Assembly: GCF_034009455.1 (NCBI RefSeq)
Contig: NZ_CP125380.1
Location: 4,415,501-4,479,500 of the forward strand
Direction: 5' to 3'
DNA: 64,000 bases
DNA from: Pseudomonas sp. P5_109
GTDB taxonomy: Bacteria > Pseudomonadota > Gammaproteobacteria > Pseudomonadales > Pseudomonadaceae
The translations under genes were made by a program, and so were the position numbers. Positions 29,676 through 37,592 of the stretch are shown piece by piece. The stretch's first letter is position 1, and every line of letters begins with the position of its first letter. A model generated the notes under the pieces. The model did not search any database. It saw only the letters and a program-made list of their open reading frames with translations, and was not told where the DNA came from.

Positions 29676-29689
29676 CCCCAATGTTGGGG
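29676..29689. promoter_or_regulatory. CCCCAA-N2-TTGGGG palindrome, putative activator site
   Basis: Perfect palindrome CCCCAATGTTGGGG, about 90-105 bp upstream of the -24 element at 29779. It shares the 14-bp consensus with 184-197. Weaker copies with CCCC-N6-GGG spacing lie at 29626-29639 and 29742-29755. The 240-bp divergent gap therefore holds several candidate sites serving the curlin operon and possibly the kinase gene on the other side. Confidence 0.55.
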
Positions 29690-29778
29690 ACAACCGCCCG
29701 CTTAATAACTTTCCGGTCTGTCACCCGTGTCTGCGCCAACCCCCCTATTCCGGGCCTCTTACGGGCGTTTTCGCTGAT

Positions 29779-29794
29779 TGGTATGGAAGTTGCC
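29779..29794 (+). promoter_or_regulatory. Sigma54 (-24/-12) promoter of the curlin operon
   Basis: TGGTATG-GAAG-TTGCC matches the consensus at TGG, A, G and TTGC with exact spacing. Predicted start is near 29806, about 48 bases before the first ATG. With the palindrome at 29676 it forms a standard enhancer-promoter arrangement. Confidence 0.7.
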
Positions 29795-29853
29795 ATCCTC
29801 CCAGCCAACTGGCCCATCCCCAAGGGGCAGGTACTTCGATAGAGGGAATACTC

Positions 29854-31200
29854 ATGCACCCTTTACTGTGCAAAACCGCGACCGCCCTGGTCGTGACCGC
29901 TCTAGCCCAAGGCATCGCCCAGGCTGCGCTGTTTGCCGTAGACCCCGGTCCCTACCTGCCAGCCAATGGCAATTTCGCCGCCTGGTACCAGGATGCACAC
30001 GGTAGAACACTTGACCTGTGCTTATCAAAGGCTGTCAGTTCCAGGGTTGCCAGCACGCCTGGCGCCCCGACTTACATGTGCTCGCTGATCCCTAACCCCG
30101 GTATTTTCGACGACACCAAACCGTTGGTCTTCCCGACCAATTTCCCCGACGAAGCGTTCTGGGCCACAGGCGAAACGACCATTGTCGATGCCACCCGAGG
30201 CATCGACCTGACCTATGTCTCGGCGCTCGAAGCAGCCTTCAGTGGCGGTGATCCGCTGGAGGGCGACCAGATCAGCTTCGCCCGTATCCGTATTCGCATC
30301 GACGTGCCCGCCGCCGGCACCTATGTCATCACCCACCCCTACGGCGTCGAAGTATTCAACGTCGACACCCCCGGCCGGCGGGCGATCAACATGACCCGGG
30401 ACATCGGCATCGGTGCGCCAAAAACCTATAACGGCGCACTCAAGGGCGACGTCGGACCGTTCCTGCGCAGCGTCAACGGCCCGTACACCGAGACCAACCC
30501 GACCACTGGCCAGGCGGAGAGATTCGTCGGCGATCCGAACCTCAACGAGGCCGTCACCGGCAGCCCGTTCAACACCAACTACGTGCGCATCGAAGGTCCC
30601 AATGGCCTGGACTTGCGCACCACCCTCTTCGCCGTTTCCGGCAAGTTGTCGACGGTAGTCCGGCCGACCCCGGTGATCGCCGAACGCAGCACCTACTCGC
30701 GACATGCCGGCGCCAGCGCACCGGTGGCCCAGCAGGATGTGTTCGTGATGGCCCCGCCGCCACCGGCCAGCGTGACCCTGACCAGCAACAATCCGGTCCT
30801 GAACCTCTCCGAAGCGGACACCACCGGCCACTGGTATGCGCAGTCGCCGACCAACCCGGCGCTGCCGAGTACCTTGCAGGTGACCGCCGACAACCACCTG
30901 GCCATACCCAGCAGCACGCCGACCGTCCTGCCCATGCCGCTGACTGACCTGGTGACCATCTCACGTGCCGAGTACAGCCTGAGCACCGGGCAAATCAGCA
31001 TCACCGCCTCGACCAGCGATGAAACATCGCCACCGGTGCTCACCGCTACCACCGGCACCGGTCTTGCCATCGGCGCCCTGATTGGCGACGGCGCCGTAAA
31101 AAGCCTGGCCACCGGCATCACGCCGTTTCCGCCAGCCCAGGTTCGTGTGACGTCAGCCAATGGCGGCAGCGATACCGAAGAAGTGGTCATCGTGCAATGA
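29854..31200 (+). CDS. Secreted protein of unknown function, paralogue of 31236
   Basis: A 448-residue protein with a Sec signal (cleavage near AQA, residues 21-23). The first 300 mature residues are colinear with the next gene's product: VDPGPY, a WYQD, a Cys in DLCLS and another in YMC, PNPGIFDD, PDEAFW, GDQISFARIRIRI, THPYGVE and PGRRAIN. The C-terminal 150 residues are Thr/Ser-rich beta-type sequence. No domain was recognised. It is first in a four-gene operon with two curlin-like genes behind a sigma54 promoter. A surface or matrix role is inferred only from this context. GAGGGAA precedes the ATG. Confidence 0.8.
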   Translation: MHPLLCKTATALVVTALAQGIAQAALFAVDPGPYLPANGNFAAWYQDAHGRTLDLCLSKAVSSRVASTPGAPTYMCSLIPNPGIFDDTKPLVFPTNFPDEAFWATGETTIVDATRGIDLTYVSALEAAFSGGDPLEGDQISFARIRIRIDVPAAGTYVITHPYGVEVFNVDTPGRRAINMTRDIGIGAPKTYNGALKGDVGPFLRSVNGPYTETNPTTGQAERFVGDPNLNEAVTGSPFNTNYVRIEGPNGLDLRTTLFAVSGKLSTVVRPTPVIAERSTYSRHAGASAPVAQQDVFVMAPPPPASVTLTSNNPVLNLSEADTTGHWYAQSPTNPALPSTLQVTADNHLAIPSSTPTVLPMPLTDLVTISRAEYSLSTGQISITASTSDETSPPVLTATTGTGLAIGALIGDGAVKSLATGITPFPPAQVRVTSANGGSDTEEVVIVQ

Positions 31201-31235
31201 ACGCTCACATGCCCAGATCCTCATCAGGAGGCATC

Positions 31236-33485
31236 ATGAACAAATGGCCACGCTTGGCGGTCAACGCCCTGGGACTGACTCTATCGCTGTCCGGCAGTGC
31301 CTTCGCGCAACTCGCCGCCGTCGATCCCGGCCCTTACACCTTTGCCACCGGGAAATTCCCGATCTGGTATCAGGACAAAAACCTGCTGTCGATGGAACTG
31401 TGCCAGTCCCGCGCCGTGAGCACACGGGTGGGAGCCAGTGTGCCGCCGGCCTACATGTGTACCCTGCTGCCGACACCCGGCATTTTCGATGACACCCTGC
31501 CGATGGTGTTCCCGGATAACTGGCCGGACGAAGCCTTCTGGTTCCTTGCCGAGACCACCATCCCCAACAATGCCGCCGGCTATGGCATGGACGCCTATGT
31601 CGCCGGGATCGAGGCTGCATTTGCTGGCGGCAACCCGCTGGATGGCGACCAGATCAGCTTCGCGCGGATTCGCATGCGGATCAATATTCCTACTGCCGGG
31701 ACCTACACCATTACCCACCCCTATGGTGTGGAAACGGTCAACGTCACCACCCCCGGCCGCCGTGCGATCAACATCACCCGGGACGTCGGCATCGGTGCAC
31801 CGGGGGTTTTCACCGGTGCAGTCAACGGTGCGCTCGGACCGTTCCTGCGTAGTGTCAACGGCCCCTACACCGCGGTGAATCCGGACACCGGCGCCGTCGA
31901 AACCTTCATCGGCGACCCGAACCTCACCGAGGCCGTGACCGGCAGCCCCAACAACACCAACTTCGTACGCATCCAGGGCCCGGCCGGGACCATCCAGACC
32001 AACCTCTTCACCGTGGCCGGCAAGGTACTCGACAGCCGCGCACAAACCGCGGTGGAGATGAGCCGTGCCACCTACCGGCGCACCGCCGGCACGGGTGGCA
32101 ACAGCACCCGGGTCGAAGTATTCGCCAAAGCCGGCAATGGCTCGACCCTGTGCTTGCGCGAAAGCATCGCCCTGGTACCCGGGCCGCCACAATCGCCTTG
32201 CCAGACCAACATGGTCAGCGATAACAACGGTACGTTCTTCGCCCAGCATCTGCTGACCAACGGCACCGTGCCTCCGGTCGTGGTGGTCACCGCCACCAAC
32301 CCGGCCGGTACCACCCGCCCGACCGCGGTGTCGAGCAAGCTCTCGGACGTGGTGAAAATCCAGACCGCTCAATACAGCTGGAGCAACCACAGCCTGCTGA
32401 TCGAGGCCACCTCCACAGACGAAGTGGTGATACCGGACATGGTCGCCCAGGGATACGGACGGCTGACGAAATCCGGCACCCTGCAACGCCTGACGGTGTC
32501 TGACCTGCCCCAACCACCGGCCACTGTGACCATCAAATCCGCCGCTGGCGGCAGTGACACCGAGCCGGTCGTCGTCGTCGGCACTGCGCCGGACACCGGC
32601 GCGAACCAGGCACCGATCGCTGTCGCCGATACCGGCGGCACCAGCTTCGGCGTACCGATCACCCTCAACCTGCTGGCCAACGACAGGGACCCGGACGGTA
32701 ATACGCCGCTAACCATTACCGCGCTGACCCCACCGGCCACCGGCCAGGGCACCGTGGCATTGAGCGGTACTACGGCGGTGGTCTACACCCCTCCCGCCGT
32801 GGTCAATGCGCCGCTGACCGCGACCTTCACCTACAAGGCCCAGGACTCTAAAGGCCTGGCCTCGACGACGGCGGCAACCGTGACCATTACCGTGGCGCCT
32901 AACCGGCCTGCGGTGGCAGTCGCCGATGCCGTCACGACACTGGGAGTGGCGATTCCGATCAGCGTGCTGGCCAACGACACCGATCCGGAAGGCAACCTGC
33001 CATTGGCGGTCGCCAGCTTTACTCAACCACCGGCAAATCGCGGCACCGTCAGCAGTAACGGCACCGTGCTCACCTACACCCCTCCGGGCAACGTCACCAC
33101 GGCCTTCACCACGACCTTCACCTACTTTGCCCGGGACAGCTTCGGCGCCGTGTCGATAGCGCCGGCCACGGTCACGGTGCAGGTCTCGCCACGGCCTGCT
33201 GCGGAAACCTTCGCAGTGACCACCGCAACGGTGAGCGCCCGTTCCAACAACCGCTTCACCTGGGACTTTGCCGGCACCTCATCGGTGACCACCGGCAACA
33301 CCATCACCATCAAGGTCACTACCCCTACCGGGCTGGTGACGCTGGGCACCACCACCGTACCGGTGAACGGTCGCTGGCGGTTGACGGTGAACAACATCAC
33401 CACGGTGGTTCCGTCGGCGAACCCGACCGCGACGATCAGCTCGTCCCAAGGCTCCGTGCGGACGGTGCCGGTGATCGCCAACTGA
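31236..33485 (+). CDS. Secreted protein with two cadherin/Ig-like repeats, paralogue of 29854
   Basis: A 749-residue exported protein (signal cleavage near AFA, about residue 25). Residues about 27-300 repeat the conserved region of the preceding gene. Then come two Ig/cadherin-like modules (about 455-555 and 555-650) with the LLANDRDPDGN and VLANDTDPEGN calcium-type signatures, and a C-terminal beta domain. Such modules are common in large surface or matrix proteins. AGGAGG at 31226-31231 favours ATG 31236 over the upstream in-frame ATG overlapping the previous stop. Function unknown; probably a surface scaffold working with the curlin-like proteins that follow. Confidence 0.8.
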   Translation: MNKWPRLAVNALGLTLSLSGSAFAQLAAVDPGPYTFATGKFPIWYQDKNLLSMELCQSRAVSTRVGASVPPAYMCTLLPTPGIFDDTLPMVFPDNWPDEAFWFLAETTIPNNAAGYGMDAYVAGIEAAFAGGNPLDGDQISFARIRMRINIPTAGTYTITHPYGVETVNVTTPGRRAINITRDVGIGAPGVFTGAVNGALGPFLRSVNGPYTAVNPDTGAVETFIGDPNLTEAVTGSPNNTNFVRIQGPAGTIQTNLFTVAGKVLDSRAQTAVEMSRATYRRTAGTGGNSTRVEVFAKAGNGSTLCLRESIALVPGPPQSPCQTNMVSDNNGTFFAQHLLTNGTVPPVVVVTATNPAGTTRPTAVSSKLSDVVKIQTAQYSWSNHSLLIEATSTDEVVIPDMVAQGYGRLTKSGTLQRLTVSDLPQPPATVTIKSAAGGSDTEPVVVVGTAPDTGANQAPIAVADTGGTSFGVPITLNLLANDRDPDGNTPLTITALTPPATGQGTVALSGTTAVVYTPPAVVNAPLTATFTYKAQDSKGLASTTAATVTITVAPNRPAVAVADAVTTLGVAIPISVLANDTDPEGNLPLAVASFTQPPANRGTVSSNGTVLTYTPPGNVTTAFTTTFTYFARDSFGAVSIAPATVTVQVSPRPAAETFAVTTATVSARSNNRFTWDFAGTSSVTTGNTITIKVTTPTGLVTLGTTTVPVNGRWRLTVNNITTVVPSANPTATISSSQGSVRTVPVIAN

Positions 33486-33491
33486 GCCCGC

Positions 33492-33520
33492 GCCCCATCA
33501 GCCACGCAGGTTGATGGGGC
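33492..33520 (+). promoter_or_regulatory. Intercistronic hairpin before the curlin genes
   Basis: Perfect 9-bp arms GCCCCATCA/TGATGGGGC around an 11-base loop, with no T-run after it. It starts seven bases after the previous stop. It could protect or partly end transcripts so that the downstream curlin genes are expressed at another level. Confidence 0.55.
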
Positions 33521-33545
33521 CGGTTTGAACCCTGAGGACAAGACC

Positions 33546-34007
33546 ATGAAGACATCGACCGCCGCCCTGCTCTGCCTGCTTTTGCTCTGCTGCAGTGCAG
33601 GCGTGCGCGCCGACGATTTGATGGAAAACGATGACCTGGGCCCCGGTGGCGATCTTGGTGAATTGCCACCACCGGTGGGCCAGCACGCGCTGATCGACCA
33701 GAACGGTCAGGCCAACGTCGCGATGCTGCAACAGAACGGTCAGTCGTTGCTCGGCACCATCGTCCAGTCGGGAAGCAATCAGGAGGCTTACATCCTGCAA
33801 CAAGGAAGCGACTTGATGGCAATGATCAATCAACAAGGCTCCGGTAACGATGCCTCGATTACCCAGACAGGCAGCCACAACCGCGCGCAGATCTCGCAGA
33901 ACGGCAACTACAACAGCGCCAGCATCGACCAGGCCGGCACGGGGCTGCAAAGCGCCGTGAACCAGTCCGGGAACGGCATGAGCGTTTCGGTCAAACAATA
34001 TCGCTGA
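33546..34007 (+). CDS. Curlin-repeat protein, CsgB-like
   Basis: A 153-residue exported protein: Sec signal (cleavage near VRA), an acidic 25-residue spacer, then about five curlin repeats of 22 residues with the pattern Q-x-G-x-x-N-x5-Q (for example QNGQANVAMLQQ and QTGSHNRAQISQ). The length, five repeats and basic end (KQYR) resemble the curli nucleator CsgB. ATG 33546 follows GAGGAC. It is 27 bases before the longer curlin-like gene. I infer an amyloid nucleator; csgC, csgD, csgE, csgF and csgG are absent from the window. Confidence 0.85.
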   Translation: MKTSTAALLCLLLLCCSAGVRADDLMENDDLGPGGDLGELPPPVGQHALIDQNGQANVAMLQQNGQSLLGTIVQSGSNQEAYILQQGSDLMAMINQQGSGNDASITQTGSHNRAQISQNGNYNSASIDQAGTGLQSAVNQSGNGMSVSVKQYR

Positions 34008-34034
34008 AGCACTGCACCCCATGGAGACTCAATC

Positions 34035-35483
34035 ATGTTCAAATTGACGCCCCTCACCGCAGCCATCCTGGTCATGGTCAGTGCCCATGCGTTGGCCGAA
34101 GACAGCGTGTCCGACCAATTCCAGGACGGCACCGCCAATATCGCCAATGTGAAACAGAACCTTGCCCCGGCCAGCACGACCAGCCAGAAGCAGTGGGGTG
34201 AAGGCAACGATGCGGCTGCGGTTCAGGACAACGCCACCGGCACCATCAATCAGCTGCAGACCGGCAGTTACAACGCTGGTTACGCCGAGCAGTTATCCGA
34301 CAACGGCAGCAACATCAATCAGCTGCAGACCGGCACGTACAACTCCGCCCATGCCAGCCAGTCAATCGGCGTGGGTATCAGCGATGCCTTGCAACAACAG
34401 GAAGGTAACGGCAACTTCTCGCTCATCTATCAGGACAGCCAGGACGGTACATCCGCCAAAAGCTTCCAGTTCGGTGACAATAACGAGGTCAACATCGAAC
34501 AGACGGAGGTGGGCGTCGACAACAAAGCGACGGTCACCCAGCACGGTAACGAGAACTACGGCACCGCCGAACAGGTGCTGCACAACGGTGCCCGGATGGA
34601 CATCAACCAGAACGGCGACGGCAACTATGCCTATGGCGACCAGCGCAACGGCCAGGGCGGCAACCTGAGCATCAACCAGTACGGCAACGGCAACGGCACC
34701 GAAGTCTGGCAAGAGACTCAGGTCGCCAGCCAAGCCACCATCAATCAATACGGGAACACCAACGAAACCATCGTCGACCAGAGCTTTGGCGATAACAACG
34801 TGGCTTCGGTGATGCAGGTCGGCAACCTCAACGCCATCTATGCCGACCAGTACGAATCCACCAACTCGACCCTGGCGCTGTATCAACAAGGCAACAGCAA
34901 CGTGCATTTCACCTACCAGAACGGCACGAACCAGGTGCTCAACGTCAACACCACAGGTGACGGCAACAAGGTCTACGCCAGCAACTGGAAAGGCCCGCAG
35001 ACCGGCGGCCAGTTCGGCAGCAACCAGCGTGCGACCATCAACCAGAACGGCAACGAGAACGTCGCCAACTTCACCCAGAACGGCATTGGCCAAATCGTCA
35101 AGACGAACCAGAACGGCACCGGCAACAAAACCACCATCAGCCAGGCCGATTCGTATAACGAGCTGTACTTCGACCAGAACGGCAGTGACAACATCCTGAT
35201 CTCCGATCAACGCGGCGAGACCAACCTGGCCATCGGCAGCTCTACCGGGATAGGCAACAGCACCGAGTTCAATCAGGAAGGCAGCAGCAACCGCGCCTAC
35301 ACCGAGCAGGTGTACGGCAGCGACAACATGATCACCGTCAAACAGGCCGACACCATGAACGTGGCGTACGTGACCCAAGGCGGCACCGGCAACATCGCCA
35401 GCGTCGACCAAAGCGGCATGAACCAGACCGCTACCGTGCAGCAGTATGGTTCGGCCAACCAGGCAACCGTGCTGCAGCAGTAA
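34035..35483 (+). CDS. Long curlin-repeat protein, CsgA-like major amyloid subunit
   Basis: A 482-residue exported protein (signal cleavage near ALA, residue 21), almost entirely built of Gln/Asn/Gly-rich curlin repeats of about 22 residues, roughly 18-20 copies (INQLQTGSYN, INQNGDGNYA, INQNGNENVA, VTQGGTGNIA). CsgA of E. coli has five repeats in about 150 residues, so this subunit is three times longer. Cysteine-free. GGAG lies eight bases before the ATG. A strong terminator follows, so it closes the operon. Inferred role: main fibre subunit, possibly a scaffold on which the oxidase deposits metal oxide. Confidence 0.85.
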   Translation: MFKLTPLTAAILVMVSAHALAEDSVSDQFQDGTANIANVKQNLAPASTTSQKQWGEGNDAAAVQDNATGTINQLQTGSYNAGYAEQLSDNGSNINQLQTGTYNSAHASQSIGVGISDALQQQEGNGNFSLIYQDSQDGTSAKSFQFGDNNEVNIEQTEVGVDNKATVTQHGNENYGTAEQVLHNGARMDINQNGDGNYAYGDQRNGQGGNLSINQYGNGNGTEVWQETQVASQATINQYGNTNETIVDQSFGDNNVASVMQVGNLNAIYADQYESTNSTLALYQQGNSNVHFTYQNGTNQVLNVNTTGDGNKVYASNWKGPQTGGQFGSNQRATINQNGNENVANFTQNGIGQIVKTNQNGTGNKTTISQADSYNELYFDQNGSDNILISDQRGETNLAIGSSTGIGNSTEFNQEGSSNRAYTEQVYGSDNMITVKQADTMNVAYVTQGGTGNIASVDQSGMNQTATVQQYGSANQATVLQQ

Positions 35484-35498
35484 TCGTGCGACAAGTAG

Positions 35499-35534
35499 AA
35501 CCGCGGCCTCGGGAGGGGGGCCGCGGTTTTTTTT
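35499..35534 (+). terminator. Rho-independent terminator of the curlin operon
   Basis: Perfect 10-bp stem AACCGCGGCC/GGCCGCGGTT, a loop of about 10 bases and a run of eight T. Confidence 0.95.
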
Positions 35535-35631
35535 GTTGGATGGATTGAGGGAAAGGTTATTGGAGCGGTGCCTGGATCAGGCGAAATCCATTGAGTGGCA
35601 TGGCTGCAGATTATTGGGCGGCTGGCGGGGC

Positions 35632-36300
35632 GCCATCGCTGGCAAGCCAGCTCCTACAGTTGGGCCGGGTATGCCTGCGAGGGATTGGTTGGCTGGCAGG
35701 TCGTCTTCGCGAGCAAGCCCGCTCCCACAGTTTGAGTGGCGTGTACCTGCGAGGGATTGGTTGGCTGGCAGGCCGTCTTCGCGAGCAAGCCCGCTCCCAC
35801 AGTTTGAGTGGCGTGTACCTGCGAGGGATTGGTTGGCTGGCAGGTCGTCTTCGCGAGCAAGCCCACACAGTTTGAGTGGCGTGTACCTGCGAGGGATTGG
35901 TTGGCTGGCAGGCCGTCTTCGCGAGCAAGCCCCCACAGTTTGAGTGGCGTGTACCTGCGAGGGATTGGTTGGCTGGCAGGTCGTCTTCGCGAGCAAGCCC
36001 GCTCCCACAGTTTGAGTGGCGTGTACCTGCGAGGGATTGGTTGGCTGGTCGGTCGTCTTCGCGAGCAAGCCCGCTCCCACAGTTTGAGTGGCGTGTACCT
36101 GCGAGGGATTGGTTGGCTGGCAGGTCGTCTTCGCGAGCAAGCCCGCTCCCACAGTTTGAGTGGCGTGTACCTGCGAGGGATTGGTTGGCTGGTAGGTCGT
36201 CTTCGCGAGCAAGCCCGCTCCCACAGTTTGAGTGGCGTGTACCTGCGAGGGATTGGTTGGCTGGTAGGCCGTCATCGCTGGCAAGCCAGCTCCTACAGGG
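35632..36300. repeat. Nine direct copies of a 72-bp REP-bearing unit
   Basis: The GGGATTGG marker of each unit is at 35681, 35753, 35825, 35893, 35961, 36033, 36105, 36177 and 36249. Spacing is 72 bp except for two of 68 bp, where the REP end lost four bases. Each unit has one REP core (GCGAGCAAGCCCGCTCCC) in the same orientation plus a 45-bp spacer containing GTGTACCTGCGAGG. Both outer ends carry a variant REP, GCTGGCAAGCCAGCTCCTAC. Because 72 is divisible by three, long open frames run through it on both strands; I do not believe they are genes. Confidence 0.95.
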
Positions 36301-36329
36301 ATTGAGTACATCTGAAAGAAATTGGTCGG

Positions 36330-36745
36330 CCGACAGGCCGCCTTCGCGAGCAAGCCCGCTCCCACAAAAGAGCAAAGGCAGAGCGGCGTACACCCACGCC
36401 CCTCACCACTCATCAGGCCGAGCGTTAGCTCGCCTGCAGCTCTTGATCTTGATCCACCCGCACCCTCGGGAGGCTGAGTGGAGGTGTTCATCCGGGGATT
36501 GGCGCGCAGCGCCGTTCGACGCAGTCGAACACGCTGCATGTAGGTCGAAGCGAAGCCGACCGGAGGGCAGTGTCCCCGGATGGATACCGGAGCGAAGGAA
36601 CCCCGAGCCTTAGCGAGGGGCCGTACGCAAGGGGCGAGACCTTTTGGTTCCTTTTGGGGCGTTTGCCAAAAGGGACTCGCCGTAAGGGCGAAACCATAAG
36701 CCGCCGTTACCGAAAAAACGGATATGTACTCAACCCCCCCCCCCC
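36330..36745. repeat. Degenerate REP, GC-rich palindromic element and 12-C run
   Basis: A lone REP core ends near 36366. Further on, 36650-36673 holds the hairpin CCTTTTGG/CCAAAAGG, and 36601-36620 has CCCCGAGCC...GAGGGG. Positions 36734-36745 are twelve consecutive C. The style resembles the non-coding palindromic elements scattered in P. fluorescens genomes. With the array before it, 35535-36841 holds no gene that I can support. Confidence 0.6.
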
Positions 36746-36841
36746 AAAGTCCCAAAGTAAGCCAAAAAAGTCCGACAATTGTGCAGGACAGCCACAGCCC
36801 CCCGTACTAAGCTCTGCGCTTCATTTCATCAAGGACGATTC

Positions 36842-37576
36842 ATGAAGCGCTTTGCCGTTTGCCTGCTGTATTTCCTCACCTTCAGCGCATGCGCGGCTGA
36901 CCTGAACCTGCTGACCGACAACCATCCACCATTGCATTTCCAGCAAGGCGGCGAGTTGACGGGTTTTGGCGTGGACGTGGTGCGGACACTGGCCAAGCGC
37001 ACCGGGGATCGCGTGCACCTGCAACAACTGCCATTTCTGCGGGCCCTGCATGTCGCCAACAGCGAACCGGCCACCGGGGTGTTCACCGTATTGCGCACGG
37101 CCGAGCGCGACGGCCTGTACCAATGGGTCGGCCCATTGCTGGACGTCGAAACGGCCCTGTATTCCGCCGACAGCACCCGCCAGCCAGTGCGCAGCCTGCT
37201 GGAAGCCGGCAGCCACGGCGCGATTGCAGTGCCGCGTAAATGGCTGGCCTACAACTACTTGCAGCAGCAGGGTTTGAACAATCTGTATGGCGTCGAAACA
37301 CCCGAGCAGATGATGCACCTGGCGCGTCTGGGGCGTGCCGACTATGTGGTGGCCGACACCTTGTCCATTGCCACCCTGGCCCGTGAAGAAGGCGTGCCGC
37401 CCAGTCAACTGCACTACCAGATCCCGCTGATGCGGCAAGGCAGCTACATTGCGTTTTCCCTGCAGACCGATGCCCACCAGGTGGCGCGCTGGCAACAAGC
37501 ACTGGACCAGATGCGACAGGACGGAAGCCTGGAGCAACTCAAGCAACGCTGGCTGAGCCCCAACACACCGCGCTGA
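36842..37576 (+). CDS. Periplasmic substrate-binding protein (SBP_bac_3 family)
   Basis: A 244-residue exported protein with the solute-binding fold of amino-acid ABC transporters. The signal ends near ACA (residues 16-18). Family features are DNHPPLHFQ, GELTGFGVDVVRTL and the C-terminal QDGSLEQLKQRWL. It is shorter than transport SBPs and has no permease or ATPase gene beside it. Many such orphan proteins in Pseudomonas have unknown ligands or act in sensing. AAGGAC precedes ATG 36842. Downstream and convergent is an FAD enzyme. Confidence 0.85.
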   Translation: MKRFAVCLLYFLTFSACAADLNLLTDNHPPLHFQQGGELTGFGVDVVRTLAKRTGDRVHLQQLPFLRALHVANSEPATGVFTVLRTAERDGLYQWVGPLLDVETALYSADSTRQPVRSLLEAGSHGAIAVPRKWLAYNYLQQQGLNNLYGVETPEQMMHLARLGRADYVVADTLSIATLAREEGVPPSQLHYQIPLMRQGSYIAFSLQTDAHQVARWQQALDQMRQDGSLEQLKQRWLSPNTPR

Positions 37577-37592
37577 AGACCAGAACGGACGG

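Noticed and set aside
35632..36300. CRISPR-like appearance of regular repeats
   Set aside because: The spacers are nearly identical, the units are REP-based and no cas gene is present.
35577..36755. Long repetitive open frames on both strands (24-residue repeats)
   Set aside because: Product of the 72-bp REP array, whose period is divisible by three. No start signals; the REP core is non-coding elsewhere in the window.
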